Below are positions 1-8,513 of a stretch of DNA of 64,000 bases, piece by piece. The stretch spans positions 310,001 through 374,000 of the forward strand of contig NZ_QLNP01000098.1 of assembly GCF_003261175.1 (NCBI RefSeq). Reading direction: 5' to 3'. A program made the position numbers and the translations under genes. Under the pieces are notes generated by a model that was given only the letters and a program-made list of their open reading frames with translations, was not told where the DNA came from and searched no databases. Source of the DNA: Arthrobacter globiformis. Lineage in GTDB: Bacteria; Actinomycetota; Actinomycetes; Actinomycetales; Micrococcaceae. Numbering within the stretch: position 1 is the stretch's first letter; each line of letters starts with the position of its first letter.

Positions 1-1733
1 GGATCCGATGGCAGTGCTGATTCCGTGCCGTTGAACGCGTCGGGGCCGTCGACGCCGTCCGGTGCGTCATAAGCTTCCGGGCATTCGCGACCTTCGAAAC
101 CGGCGAGACCGTAGTCATCGTCGAACCTTTCGAACTCCTCCGGCCCGTCTGGTTGGTCCATCGGTTCGGGCCAGCCGGCCGGTTCTGGCCAGCCCAGGGG
201 CTCTAGCCAGGCCTGGATTTGTCGTGGCCATTCGGGTGGTTCCCAGTCCTGATGTTCGCTGGGGTAGGAACGTCCCGACGGTGAGATCCAGCCGGGCGAT
301 TCGTGGGCGGTAGCGCCGACCGGTCTCCACGCAGTGGCGTGCTTCAGTCGGTGGTGTTTGGGGCAGGGTTGGCCGAGGTTGGTGACGCCGGTGCCGCCGC
401 CGCCGGCCCAGGCGAGGATGTGGTCGGCGTCGTTGTCCAGTGAGTGGTTGTTACAGCTCGGGAATGTGCAGCTGGCGTCCCGGAGCCGTAGCCATTGGCG
501 CATCGGTTTCGTTAGGCGGTAGCTGGTGCGTCCGATTTCCAGCGGCGCACCGTCGCGGGGGTCGGTGAGCACCCTAAGGAATGACGTCGCGCCGTCGGCG
601 GCGAGGCGGCGCGCCATGCTGGCGGGGATGGGCCCGTACCCGTCCAGCGTGGCCGGTTCCTCGGACAGGCCGAGCAGCGAGAACACCGGAACTGTGACCA
701 GCACCTGCGCCCGCGGGGACGGCACACCACCAACCGGCACCTGACCGACCGGCACAAGACCGGACGGCGCATCACCTACGGGGACAGAACCTGCGGGCGT
801 TGAACCGGCCGGCACGGCGTCTGCGGGGACCTTTTCTGCGGGCGGGTCCTCAGCCGTGCCGCCGACTCCCGGCGCCGGGCTGAGGAGCCACGTGGCGAAG
901 GCGTCGACGCGGAGCTGGGTCAGGGTCCGGGATTCGGTGGGGCCCTGCAGGGCGCGGGCGGCGACGGTGGTGCGGTTCCAGATCCCGGCCGCCTGGTCCG
1001 CGGGCAGATACGTCGAGAACCAGGCCATGCCGTCCCGGTCCGGGACGTACTCCAGCCGCCGGTCCTTCACGCTCTTGCAATGGCGTTTTTCGATGCTGAC
1101 CGGGTGGTGCCGTTCCCGCCAATAGCGCGCCTTCGCCCGAAACCTCGCCGGCGTCAGCTCCCCCGCGGCACAGCCCCGCGCCGCGTTGGGCGCGTCCGGG
1201 TCCAGGAAATGCGCCTCAAACGCCGCGGCCGCTTCCGGATCCAGCCCGTCCGTTTCATCACACAAGATGCGCACGTGCTGCCACGAGATTGTTCCCGCCC
1301 CGAGCGCGGCCAGCGTCAACGGCAGATCCCCGCTCAGCCTCGCCGATTCCTCCAGAAACCGTGCCGCCGACCCCTCACTCACAGTCAGCGCACCCGCCAC
1401 CTCCGCCGTCACGGACATCCGCCGTACGGTGCGGTCCTGCGCAGACGCGCCAGGCGGAGTCATGGCCTCCTCCGCTGCGGAGTAACCTGCTGCGAGATGC
1501 ACCTTCACGGCCGCCAGCCGCGCCTCCATCCTGGCCGCACCAGCCAGACCGTCCAGGCACGCATCCGCCTGATCCCCGAGCGGATCCGCCTCATCCTGCG
1601 GCGATTCCGCCGTATCCGGCAGCAAATCCGCGCCGGTCGGACCCGGATCAGCTGCCCCACGGAGCTCAGCAGCCAGCGAAAGCGCGGAGGGACTGATAGC
1701 CTCCAAAGCATCCGCAGCCGCACTGTTATCCAT
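1..1733 (-). CDS. DUF222/13E12-family HNH endonuclease-like protein (C-terminus cut by window edge)
   Basis: Open frame from ATG at 1733 down to the left edge with no stop, so the C-terminus is missing (at least 577 residues). The N-terminal and middle parts look like a DUF222 (13E12 repeat) domain. The HNH nuclease core lies at about 320-440: a CxFPSCNNHS zinc-type motif, then DADHILAWAGGG, TNLGQPCPKHH and RLKH, which carry the Cys, His and Asn residues expected for an HNH fold. Between the domains is a low-complexity linker with a repeating VPxG/PAG pattern. Such genes are multicopy in Arthrobacter and mycobacteria and often associated with mobile DNA, but no element ends are seen here. Nuclease activity is inferred from the motif; the natural target is unknown. 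Confidence 0.85.
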   Translation of the reverse strand, partial: MDNSAAADALEAISPSALSLAAELRGAADPGPTGADLLPDTAESPQDEADPLGDQADACLDGLAGAARMEARLAAVKVHLAAGYSAAEEAMTPPGASAQDRTVRRMSVTAEVAGALTVSEGSAARFLEESARLSGDLPLTLAALGAGTISWQHVRILCDETDGLDPEAAAAFEAHFLDPDAPNAARGCAAGELTPARFRAKARYWRERHHPVSIEKRHCKSVKDRRLEYVPDRDGMAWFSTYLPADQAAGIWNRTTVAARALQGPTESRTLTQLRVDAFATWLLSPAPGVGGTAEDPPAEKVPADAVPAGSTPAGSVPVGDAPSGLVPVGQVPVGGVPSPRAQVLVTVPVFSLLGLSEEPATLDGYGPIPASMARRLAADGATSFLRVLTDPRDGAPLEIGRTSYRLTKPMRQWLRLRDASCTFPSCNNHSLDNDADHILAWAGGGGTGVTNLGQPCPKHHRLKHATAWRPVGATAHESPGWISPSGRSYPSEHQDWEPPEWPRQIQAWLEPLGWPEPAGWPEPMDQPDGPEEFERFDDDYGLAGFEGRECPEAYDAPDGVDGPDAFNGTESALPSD

Positions 1734-1815
1734 ACCCAAAGCCTGCCATCGGCCGATGACAAAAACGACGTTGCCCTGGGGCTATGTGGATAACCGGACC
1801 TGGCCTAAAACCGCG

Positions 1816-3483
1816 TCAGGACTCGCGAATCGCCTCAGCCGGCAGCGTGAGGGTGAAGGTGGTGCCAGCCCCGGGTTTGCTCTGGCAAGAGATGTTCCCA
1901 CCGTGCCGCTCCACAATGGTCTTGGTGATGGACAGACCCAGTCCCACCCCGGGAATGGCGGCCTGGCGCGCCGCTTGGGTGCGGAAGAACCGCGTGAAGA
2001 TACGCGAGGTTTCCTCTTCGCTGATACCCATGCCCGTGTCCTGGACCTTCAGCTGCACCCACGATTCGCTACGCCGGGCACTCACGGTGACTTTGCCGCC
2101 GTCGGGAGAGTATTTGATGGCATTGGACACCAAGTTGTCCAGAGCTTGACCGATGCGGAGCGGGTCAGCATGCGCCCACAGCGGCGCCGGGACGTCGGTG
2201 GCAAGGGCGACGTGGCTGGCGTCGGCCTGCGCCTGGACCGAGCCGATGCTGTTCTCGATGAGGCCCGCCAGATCGGTCCGCCGGGGATGCACGGCCAGGA
2301 CGGCGGACGCCGACACCAACAACTCGGAGACCAGGGAGAGCAGCCGTTCGGCATTGCGTTGCACCACTTCCAGCCGGTGCACGGAGTCAGGGGACAGGCC
2401 GTCCGCTTCATCAAGGACCAGGTCAACATTGCCCAGGACCGACATCAGCGGACTGCGGAATTCGTGGGAGACGTTGGAGATCAGCTCTTCCTTGGCGGAG
2501 AGGGCTTCCACAAGACCTGTGACGTCTGTGTAGACGACGACCGCCCCGCTGAACCCGCCGTCGTCGTTCTTGATGATGCGCGCGGCGGTGGAGACGGCCT
2601 TTTGCGAGGGTCCCTCGCCCAGCCACACCAGGTAATCAGCGAAGGTCTCGCCGGCAACGGCACGGTGGATCGGGCGCTTGTCCAATGGAAGCGGAGTTAC
2701 CCGGTCCTGCCCGAACATGAGCTGCTGGGCTTCCAGCGGTTGCTCGGTGCCGGCGGGGGCCGCTGCCTGCCGGAAGGTTTGTTGTTGGTTGTTGACCAAA
2801 ACCTTCTGGCCGTCCGCATCCACGGCCACAATCCCAACGTCGGTGGTGTCCAGGATGGTCTTGAGCAGCCGTTCGCGGTTCCTGCTTTCCACGAGAAGTT
2901 CGCGGAGTTCAGCGTCCTTCTTCTCCAGCCTCTGGCGCTGCAGGCGGACGTTGGCGCTGGCAAACCTGATTGCCAGCGACACAGCCAGCATCATTAGCGG
3001 CAGCAGAATTGCAGTGGCCATGTCCGAAGGTGAAATTTTGGGAAACTTTTGCACCAGCGTTGGAATGCCGATGAGGAGGGTGCCGAAAAAGCTCAGGAAT
3101 ATGGTGGTACGCGGGAAGTTGTCGGAGCTGGAAAGCCAGATCACCGGGAATATCGCCAGAACTCCAAGTCCGGCAACGGCGGGAACCGCGCCGTTGCGGG
3201 CGAGTCCGATGATCACCATGTCGAGTATCGGAATAACCAGGTAGGCGTTGGGCGGTAGCCGTTCCCAGGGAACCAGAAAGCAGGCGAGAAACGTCGTCAC
3301 CATCATGACGATGGCAGCAATAAATACTGGGCTCTCGATCAGTGTGGGCCACACTGCGGGCGCGGCGATCGCCAGCGCGGCGAGGATGACTGTTACCGGG
3401 AGCTGGCAGAGCGCCACCTGGACGCGGGGCTGCAGGCGGCGGAAGAAGCGGTCCGTGTCGCGGACCAGCACGTGCTCACCCAA
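1816..3483 (-). CDS. Membrane-bound sensor histidine kinase with PAS-like domain
   Basis: 555 residues from a TTG start; a GTG at 3471 is an equally plausible start. About six hydrophobic segments fill residues 25-175, followed by a short coiled coil (about 178-205), a PAS-like domain (205-320) and a HisKA/HATPase core. The H-box SNVSHEFRSPL places the phosphoacceptor at His340; the N box is DNLVSNAIKYSP (about 449-460), G1 is DTGMGI (482-487) and G2 is GVGLGLS (512-518). All catalytic boxes look intact, so it should autophosphorylate. It is divergent from the response regulator at 3732, its likely partner. The signal is unknown; the membrane domain has no recognisable sensor fold. Proximity to the Tad loci suggests, but does not prove, control of pili. 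Confidence 0.9.
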   Translation of the reverse strand: MGEHVLVRDTDRFFRRLQPRVQVALCQLPVTVILAALAIAAPAVWPTLIESPVFIAAIVMMVTTFLACFLVPWERLPPNAYLVIPILDMVIIGLARNGAVPAVAGLGVLAIFPVIWLSSSDNFPRTTIFLSFFGTLLIGIPTLVQKFPKISPSDMATAILLPLMMLAVSLAIRFASANVRLQRQRLEKKDAELRELLVESRNRERLLKTILDTTDVGIVAVDADGQKVLVNNQQQTFRQAAAPAGTEQPLEAQQLMFGQDRVTPLPLDKRPIHRAVAGETFADYLVWLGEGPSQKAVSTAARIIKNDDGGFSGAVVVYTDVTGLVEALSAKEELISNVSHEFRSPLMSVLGNVDLVLDEADGLSPDSVHRLEVVQRNAERLLSLVSELLVSASAVLAVHPRRTDLAGLIENSIGSVQAQADASHVALATDVPAPLWAHADPLRIGQALDNLVSNAIKYSPDGGKVTVSARRSESWVQLKVQDTGMGISEEETSRIFTRFFRTQAARQAAIPGVGLGLSITKTIVERHGGNISCQSKPGAGTTFTLTLPAEAIRES

Positions 3484-3667
3484 GGCGGCTGCGCCCGGTA
3501 CTGGCCTGCTCTTCCGAATTCGGAGACCGCCCGTGTTTGTGCGATGACATGATGCCCATTATGCACGCCTATTCTTCGGCATTTGGAGGGGGCGGCGCCG
3601 GTGCCCGGTGTACGTCCAAAAGATATGGGCAATTTTCGCTCATTGGGCCCCTCTACGTTGTAGCGTA

Positions 3668-3688
3668 GGTAATCTGGTAACGCTTACC
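3668..3688. promoter_or_regulatory. Candidate operator: three GGTAA half-sites with 8-bp period
   Basis: GGTAA at 3668-3672 and 3676-3680, then the inverted copy TTACC at 3684-3688. The second and third form a perfect dyad GGTAA-CGC-TTACC. It lies 44 bp before the response regulator start in the divergent kinase/regulator gap, a usual place for an OmpR-type autoregulatory site. Function is inferred. The rest of the 248-bp gap (3484-3731) shows no other clear signal. Confidence 0.4.
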
Positions 3689-3731
3689 GCATTGCGCTGG
3701 GCTGTGCGGTGGTTTTGCCTGGATAGAGGTA

Positions 3732-4517
3732 GTGGTGGGTGATCTTGGTGTTGCCGTGGTCATCGAGGATGATGTTGACGTTCGGAATCTCCTTGACGCG
3801 GTTTTGCAGCAGGCTGGTTTTGAGGTGCACTCGGCAGGGACCGGGCGTGACGGGGTTGATGTTGCCAGGCAGCGCCAGGCGAACGTAATAACCCTCGACG
3901 TCGGTCTTCCGGACATTGACGGCTTTGAAGTCCTTCGGCGCATCCGGCAGTTCAGCGACGCCTACATTGTGATGCTGACCGGCCGGGATGAGGAGCTGGA
4001 CACCATCACGGCACTCCAGGGCGGAGCGGACGACTACATCGTCAAGCCCTTCCGGCCTCGGGAACTGCGGGCCCGGATAACGGCGATGCTGCGCAGGCCC
4101 CGGGTTTCTTCTGGCGATGATGCTCCGTCTTCTGCGGAGTCCGGGCCGGCTGGCTCCGCCGCGCCCTCCGGTTCGCGCCGGGGCACCGTGCTGCAGCACA
4201 ACGGGCTGGCACTCGACACCGAAACCCGGACCGTCGCCCTGGGCGGCACGCCTCTGGGGCTGACCCGTAGCGAATTCGACCTGCTGCACGAGCTGCTGAA
4301 GGGAACGGGCGCGGTGCGCACCCGGGCCGATCTGGTGCGAGTGGTGCGGGGCGAGTATTACGGCGAGGACACCTACATCAGCGAGGCCGACGAGCGGGCC
4401 GTCGAGGTCCACATCGGTAACCTGCGCCGGAAACTCCGGGAGGACCCGCAGGATCCCCGTTGGCTCGTTACCGTGCGGGGCGTGGGCTACCGGCTGGCGC
4501 CGAAGAGGGCGGAGTAG
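3732..4517 (+). CDS. OmpR/PhoB-family response regulator
   Basis: 261 residues. Receiver domain (about 7-122) has the acidic pair in IEDD (Asp13/Asp14), phosphoacceptor Asp56 in ITLDVGLPD, Thr83 in MLTGRD and Lys105 in IVKPF, so it is fully equipped for phosphorylation. A Ser/Ala/Gly-rich linker (about 124-148) leads to a winged-helix DNA-binding domain (about 158-258) ending RWLVTVRGVGYRL, typical of Trans_Reg_C. GTG at 3732 or 3735 is the start; a GAGG lies just upstream. It is divergent from the kinase at 1816-3483 and convergent with the Hpt-like gene 17 bp downstream. The three together look like one signalling unit next to the Tad loci. Confidence 0.92.
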   Translation: MVGDLGVAVVIEDDVDVRNLLDAVLQQAGFEVHSAGTGRDGVDVARQRQANVITLDVGLPDIDGFEVLRRIRQFSDAYIVMLTGRDEELDTITALQGGADDYIVKPFRPRELRARITAMLRRPRVSSGDDAPSSAESGPAGSAAPSGSRRGTVLQHNGLALDTETRTVALGGTPLGLTRSEFDLLHELLKGTGAVRTRADLVRVVRGEYYGEDTYISEADERAVEVHIGNLRRKLREDPQDPRWLVTVRGVGYRLAPKRAE

Positions 4518-4534
4518 GCGCCTTACCTAGGCTC

Positions 4535-4996
4535 CTAGGCCTCCGGCGGGAGGTAACCGTGCTGGAGGCCGCACACGGTTTGGTCGCCGGTAAGCACCAC
4601 GAAGGGCAGCAGCCGGCGGACAGCGGATAGGTCTCCGCTCTTGACGAGGCGTTCCAGGTTTACCGCCAGCTGGGCCAGTCGTGAGGCACCCACCATCATG
4701 GCCGAGTTCTTCAGGCTGAGCACGGCGTCCATGGCTGCATCCGCGTCGTCGTTTTCGACCGACGCTTCGAGGTAGGTCCGGCGCTTGTCCCAGATCTTGA
4801 TGTAGTCTCTGGCGAAGTTGTGCGCCACGCCGGTGTTGCCCATGTCTTCTTCCAAATCGTGAAGGACATCCAAGTTTAAGACGGGCAAGGTGGCACTCTC
4901 CGATTCGTGGTGAAGCATGCCATCGTCGCTCGCAGGCGCCGGAAGGCAGACGCCGTTGGCGTTGCTCTCGGCTGCTCCGGAACCTGAAATGGACAT
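4535..4996 (-). CDS. Hpt-like domain protein lacking the phosphoacceptor histidine
   Basis: 153 residues. An N-terminal tail of about 40 residues is followed by an all-helical Hpt-like domain (about 41-135). The motif normally reading H-x-L-K-G-S is present as LSLKNSAMMVGASRLAQL: Leu93 stands where histidine should be, while the following L-K-x-S and the downstream GA..L pattern are kept. Family knowledge: without that histidine the domain cannot relay phosphate by the usual route; such pseudo-Hpt proteins can act as docking or inhibitory partners. It lies 106 bp downstream of tadC of pilus locus A on the same strand and may be co-transcribed with it. No strong ribosome binding site is seen. 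Confidence 0.7.
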   Translation of the reverse strand: MSISGSGAAESNANGVCLPAPASDDGMLHHESESATLPVLNLDVLHDLEEDMGNTGVAHNFARDYIKIWDKRRTYLEASVENDDADAAMDAVLSLKNSAMMVGASRLAQLAVNLERLVKSGDLSAVRRLLPFVVLTGDQTVCGLQHGYLPPEA

Positions 4997-5102
4997 GACT
5001 TAAGGCTACTTTCTGAGGTTGGGAAAACCCTGATTGAGCTTGGATCCTGTGGAAACCCTGCGGGTACCTTGTGGTGGGGGTAGGCCTGCGGAACCAACAA
5101 CC

Positions 5103-5990
5103 TTACTGGTTTGAGAACGTCTCGATCGTGTTGATGACGGCCGGGCCCAGGATGGCGATAAAGAGGACCGGGAAGATGAAGAACAGCAGCGGAAACAGGA
5201 TCATCACCGGCAGCTTCATCGCCTTTTCCTCGGCACGCTGGCGGCGCTTGACGCGCATCACCTTGGCCTGAACGCGCAGGACGCGGCTGATGGCAATGCC
5301 GTACATGTCTGCCTGCACCACAGCCTGCACGAAGCTGCGCAGTTCCGGGATGTTTGTGCGCTCGGCCAGTGCGAGATAGGACTCACGGCGGCTCCGGCCC
5401 ACCTGCATGTCCTGGAGCGTGCGGACTAGTTCCTCCGAGAGAGGGCCCTTGCCGTTCTCGCCGGCGCGCGCCATGGCGCCCTCGAAACCCAGGCCTGCCT
5501 CAACGGAAATCAGCATCTGGTCCAGGGTGTTGGCGAGTTCCAGTTGCATGGCCTTCTGCCGCTCCTGTCCCTTGCTGTAGAGCATCAGGTCCGGGATGAA
5601 GTAGCCCAGGAACAGGATGAAGATGCCAACGAGCTTCATGATCGGCGTCGTCCCGATGGAGCTGAGCCACAGTCCAACGAGGCCGCCCACCAGACCCAGG
5701 GCGGGTTTGGCCGCGAGCACGCGGCCAAGCGGAAGGTTTGCCGGGCGGCCAGCGAGGGAGAGCAGGTGGTCGAGCTTCTGCACGTAGCTGGCAGGAGTGA
5801 GCCGGCGGCCAATTTGTTCAAGCCGGCCAGTGCTGGTTTTCTTCTCCACTTCGGACCGGTGGCTGGCGCCCCTCGAAAGAATGTCGCGGGCAACCGCTTG
5901 GCCTTTTTTGTCTGCGGAGAGCAGGGACCAGACAAGGTAGCCGAGCGGCAGACAGATCAGGAGGAGGGAAAGGAGAATTAAGGGATCCAT
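5103..5990 (-). CDS. tadC: TadC-like type II secretion F-domain protein (pilus locus A)
   Basis: 295 residues with a hydrophobic N-terminus, two central membrane helices (about 105-150) and a C-terminal helix near 265-290, flanking a cytoplasmic T2SSF domain (about 155-255). The E-A-G-L-G-F-E-x-A segment and the Arg/Lys-rich stretch KVMRVKRRQRAEEKA are typical of TadC. It is the inner-membrane platform partner of TadB and works with the TadA ATPase in pilus assembly. ATG at 5990 is preceded by GAGG. It is the last assembly gene of locus A, 7 bp after tadB; paralogue at 12417-13295. Confidence 0.9.
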   Translation of the reverse strand: MDPLILLSLLLICLPLGYLVWSLLSADKKGQAVARDILSRGASHRSEVEKKTSTGRLEQIGRRLTPASYVQKLDHLLSLAGRPANLPLGRVLAAKPALGLVGGLVGLWLSSIGTTPIMKLVGIFILFLGYFIPDLMLYSKGQERQKAMQLELANTLDQMLISVEAGLGFEGAMARAGENGKGPLSEELVRTLQDMQVGRSRRESYLALAERTNIPELRSFVQAVVQADMYGIAISRVLRVQAKVMRVKRRQRAEEKAMKLPVMILFPLLFFIFPVLFIAILGPAVINTIETFSNQ

Positions 5991-5997
5991 GGCTGCC

Positions 5998-6930
5998 TCA
6001 GAACTTCAGATCGATGATCTTGCGCATCCAGAGACCACCGATGGTCATCAGGATGATCGAGGCAACGATCATGATCCAGCCCAGAACGGTGGAAACCATC
6101 TTATCCATGTAACCCGGGCTGACCACCATGAGCATGGCTGCGATGCCGATAGGGAGCGCCATAAGGATGTAAGCGGAGAATTTCCCTTCTGCGGCGAGGG
6201 ACTTGATATGGCCCTTGATCTCGTTGCGCTCGCGGATCGTCTCGTTGACCTGGTCCAGGACTTCAGCCAAGTTGCCGCCCACTTCACGGTTGATCTGGAT
6301 GGCTTGGGAGATCCAAACAAAGTCCTCGTTCTGCATGCGCTCCGCAGTGTCGTTGAGCGACACGAGCAGGTCCCGGCCGAGGCTGGTCTCCGAGACGACC
6401 CGGCGCATTTCCTCGGAGGTCGGCGCCTGCGATTCGTTGGCCGCTGCATCGATGGCCCGCAGGATACTGTGCCCCGCACGGAGGCTGCCGGACAGCAATT
6501 GTAGGGTGTCGCCGAGCTGGTCTCCGAACTTGGTATGCCGCTTGCCCGTCAGGACGCCCAACACAAGATGTCCGATGAACGGCGCCGCGATGACAAGGAG
6601 AATGGCCAGCAAAGGCCCTGCCACCACGAGCCCCACCATTGCGCCTACAAAGGCGCCGATCAGGACCAAGAGCAGGAAGTCTGCCTGACTGAGTCGGAGG
6701 CCCGCGTTTTCAAGGGCGTCACGGTTGAAGAACCGGATGTTCCGCTTCGCAAGGAAGCGCTCTATTCCCTGGACGGCTGAACCGGCAAAGCGGGTCAGTT
6801 GGGAATCTGATTCGGTCCGGAACGGGCGACGGCGGTCGAGCGGCACAGCAGGAGTGCGGGGAATCATCACTGCGACCCCCGCGAGGGCGATGGCGGCAAT
6901 CACGAGGATGATTCCTAAAGTCAGGACCAT
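5998..6930 (-). CDS. tadB: TadB-like type II secretion F-domain protein (pilus locus A)
   Basis: 310 residues. An N-terminal helix (about 5-24), a paired hydrophobic region (about 95-135), the T2SSF domain (about 150-270, with GSLRAGHSILRAIDAAA and NREVGGNLAEVLDQV) and a pair of C-terminal helices. GGNLAEVLD is the usual signature of the F domain in TadB. It forms the membrane platform with TadC. It follows tadA by 5 bp and precedes tadC by 7 bp, so the three are almost certainly one transcript. The paralogue at 13312-14256 shares the same architecture and the motif REVGGDLAEVLD. Confidence 0.9.
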   Translation of the reverse strand: MVLTLGIILVIAAIALAGVAVMIPRTPAVPLDRRRPFRTESDSQLTRFAGSAVQGIERFLAKRNIRFFNRDALENAGLRLSQADFLLLVLIGAFVGAMVGLVVAGPLLAILLVIAAPFIGHLVLGVLTGKRHTKFGDQLGDTLQLLSGSLRAGHSILRAIDAAANESQAPTSEEMRRVVSETSLGRDLLVSLNDTAERMQNEDFVWISQAIQINREVGGNLAEVLDQVNETIRERNEIKGHIKSLAAEGKFSAYILMALPIGIAAMLMVVSPGYMDKMVSTVLGWIMIVASIILMTIGGLWMRKIIDLKF

Positions 6931-6935
6931 GGACG

Positions 6936-8513
6936 TCAGTGCTTTCCGTTAGAGGCTGAAGAGGCGCCGAAGACACCTGCCGAAACGTGGATGCCCATGT
7001 CTTCAAAGCGGTCGATGAAGCGCGGACGGATACCCGTCGGAATCGGCGAACCCAGGAACCGTCCGTGCTGGTCCACGCCCGCGGAATAGTCGAAGACGAA
7101 GGCATCCTGGAGAGTGACGATGTCGCCCTCCATCCCCTGGACCTCGGTCACGTGCGTAATCCGCCGGGTGCCGTCCCGCAGCCTGGAAATCTGGATGATG
7201 AGGTTGACCGCCGAGGCGATCTGCTCGCGGATGGCCCGTAGCGGCAAGTCCATTCCCGCCATGAGAACCAGGGTCTCCAGACGCGCCACGGCGTCGCGGG
7301 GGGAGTTGGAGTGGACGGTGGAGAGCGAGCCGTCGTGCCCCGTGTTCATCGCTTGGAGCATGTCGAGCGATTCCCCGCCGCGAACTTCGCCCACCACGAT
7401 GCGATCAGGTCGCATACGGAGCGAGTTCCGGAGCAGTTCGCGGATGGTGACTTCGCCCTTGCCCTCAGTGTTGGGCGGCCTGCTCTCCAAGCGCACCACG
7501 TGCTCCTGCTGGATCTGGAGCTCCACGGCATCCTCGATGGTAACGATGCGCTCATTACCGGGGAGGAACGATGAAAGGACGTTGAGCAGTGTTGTTTTGC
7601 CCGTGCCGGTACCGCCGGAGACGATGATGTTCAGTTTGGCCTTGACGCAGGCGTTAAGCAGCTCCGCCATCTCGGGTGTGAGAGTCCCGAAGTTGATCAG
7701 GTTCTGGACGGTCAGTGGAACCTTGCTGAATTTTCGGATTGTCAGCGACGAACCCCCGACGGCGAGCGGAGGAATAACGGCGTTCACACGGGAGCCGTCT
7801 TCGAGTCGCGCGTCAACCAGCGGCGAAGATTCATCAATGCGCCGGCCCACTTTGGAAACAATGCGCTCGATGACCTTGCGCAGATGGTCCTCTGAGCTGA
7901 ACCGGGATTCGGTCAGAGTCAGCTGGCCCTTGCGCTCCACATAAATCTGGTCCATCCGGTTCACCATGATCTCGGTAACCGCCGAATCGTCCAGGAGTCG
8001 CTGCAGCGGCCCGTAGCCCAGCACGTCGTCGGCCACGTCCGCCACCAGACGAGTGCGCTCCTCTGCTGTCAGCGGCACCTGTTCGGCGTCGATGATGCGG
8101 ATCAGCTCTTCCCGCGCAGTGCTCCGAAGCTCCTGTTCGGTAATGGCGGAATCATTGAACCTGGCCCCCATTTTTTCGAACAGGGCGGTTGCCGCGCGCT
8201 GTTTGAGAGCTGCAAAGACGTCTACCGGTTGCTGAGGCTTCGGCTTGAACACCTCGCTCTTGGCTGCAGATGGCTGCGGGAGCTTCGGTGCCAACTCCTG
8301 CCGCACTGGTTTTGGCGCGATGGGTTCATGACGTGACGAAGATGCAGCCGGGCCTGCTTGAGAGCGCGCCGGGGAGGCTTTTCCCACTGTCCCTGGCTGG
8401 GTCGCCGGCGGAGCCTCGACCGACGAGGAAGGCGCAACGGCAGCCGCCGTGGCCGGGGCGACCCCATGCTGGGACTTGGCCTGGGCCACCTGAATTCGTT
8501 CAGACAGCTTCAT
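6936..8513 (-). CDS. tadA: TadA/CpaF-family pilus assembly ATPase (pilus locus A)
   Basis: 525 residues. A disordered Pro/Ala-rich N-terminus (about 15-95) precedes the secretion ATPase core. Walker [10 protein letters not shown] is at about 300-308, Walker B with the basic patch is [14 protein letters not shown] (about 366-380), and the Asp and His boxes ([22 protein letters not shown]) are intact. It powers Flp pilin assembly as a cytoplasmic hexamer on the TadB/TadC platform. The start ATG directly abuts the stop of cpaE with no gap. The core is very similar to the paralogue at 14259-15743; the N-terminal linkers differ. Confidence 0.94.
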   Translation of the reverse strand: MKLSERIQVAQAKSQHGVAPATAAAVAPSSSVEAPPATQPGTVGKASPARSQAGPAASSSRHEPIAPKPVRQELAPKLPQPSAAKSEVFKPKPQQPVDVFAALKQRAATALFEKMGARFNDSAITEQELRSTAREELIRIIDAEQVPLTAEERTRLVADVADDVLGYGPLQRLLDDSAVTEIMVNRMDQIYVERKGQLTLTESRFSSEDHLRKVIERIVSKVGRRIDESSPLVDARLEDGSRVNAVIPPLAVGGSSLTIRKFSKVPLTVQNLINFGTLTPEMAELLNACVKAKLNIIVSGGTGTGKTTLLNVLSSFLPGNERIVTIEDAVELQIQQEHVVRLESRPPNTEGKGEVTIRELLRNSLRMRPDRIVVGEVRGGESLDMLQAMNTGHDGSLSTVHSNSPRDAVARLETLVLMAGMDLPLRAIREQIASAVNLIIQISRLRDGTRRITHVTEVQGMEGDIVTLQDAFVFDYSAGVDQHGRFLGSPIPTGIRPRFIDRFEDMGIHVSAGVFGASSASNGKH

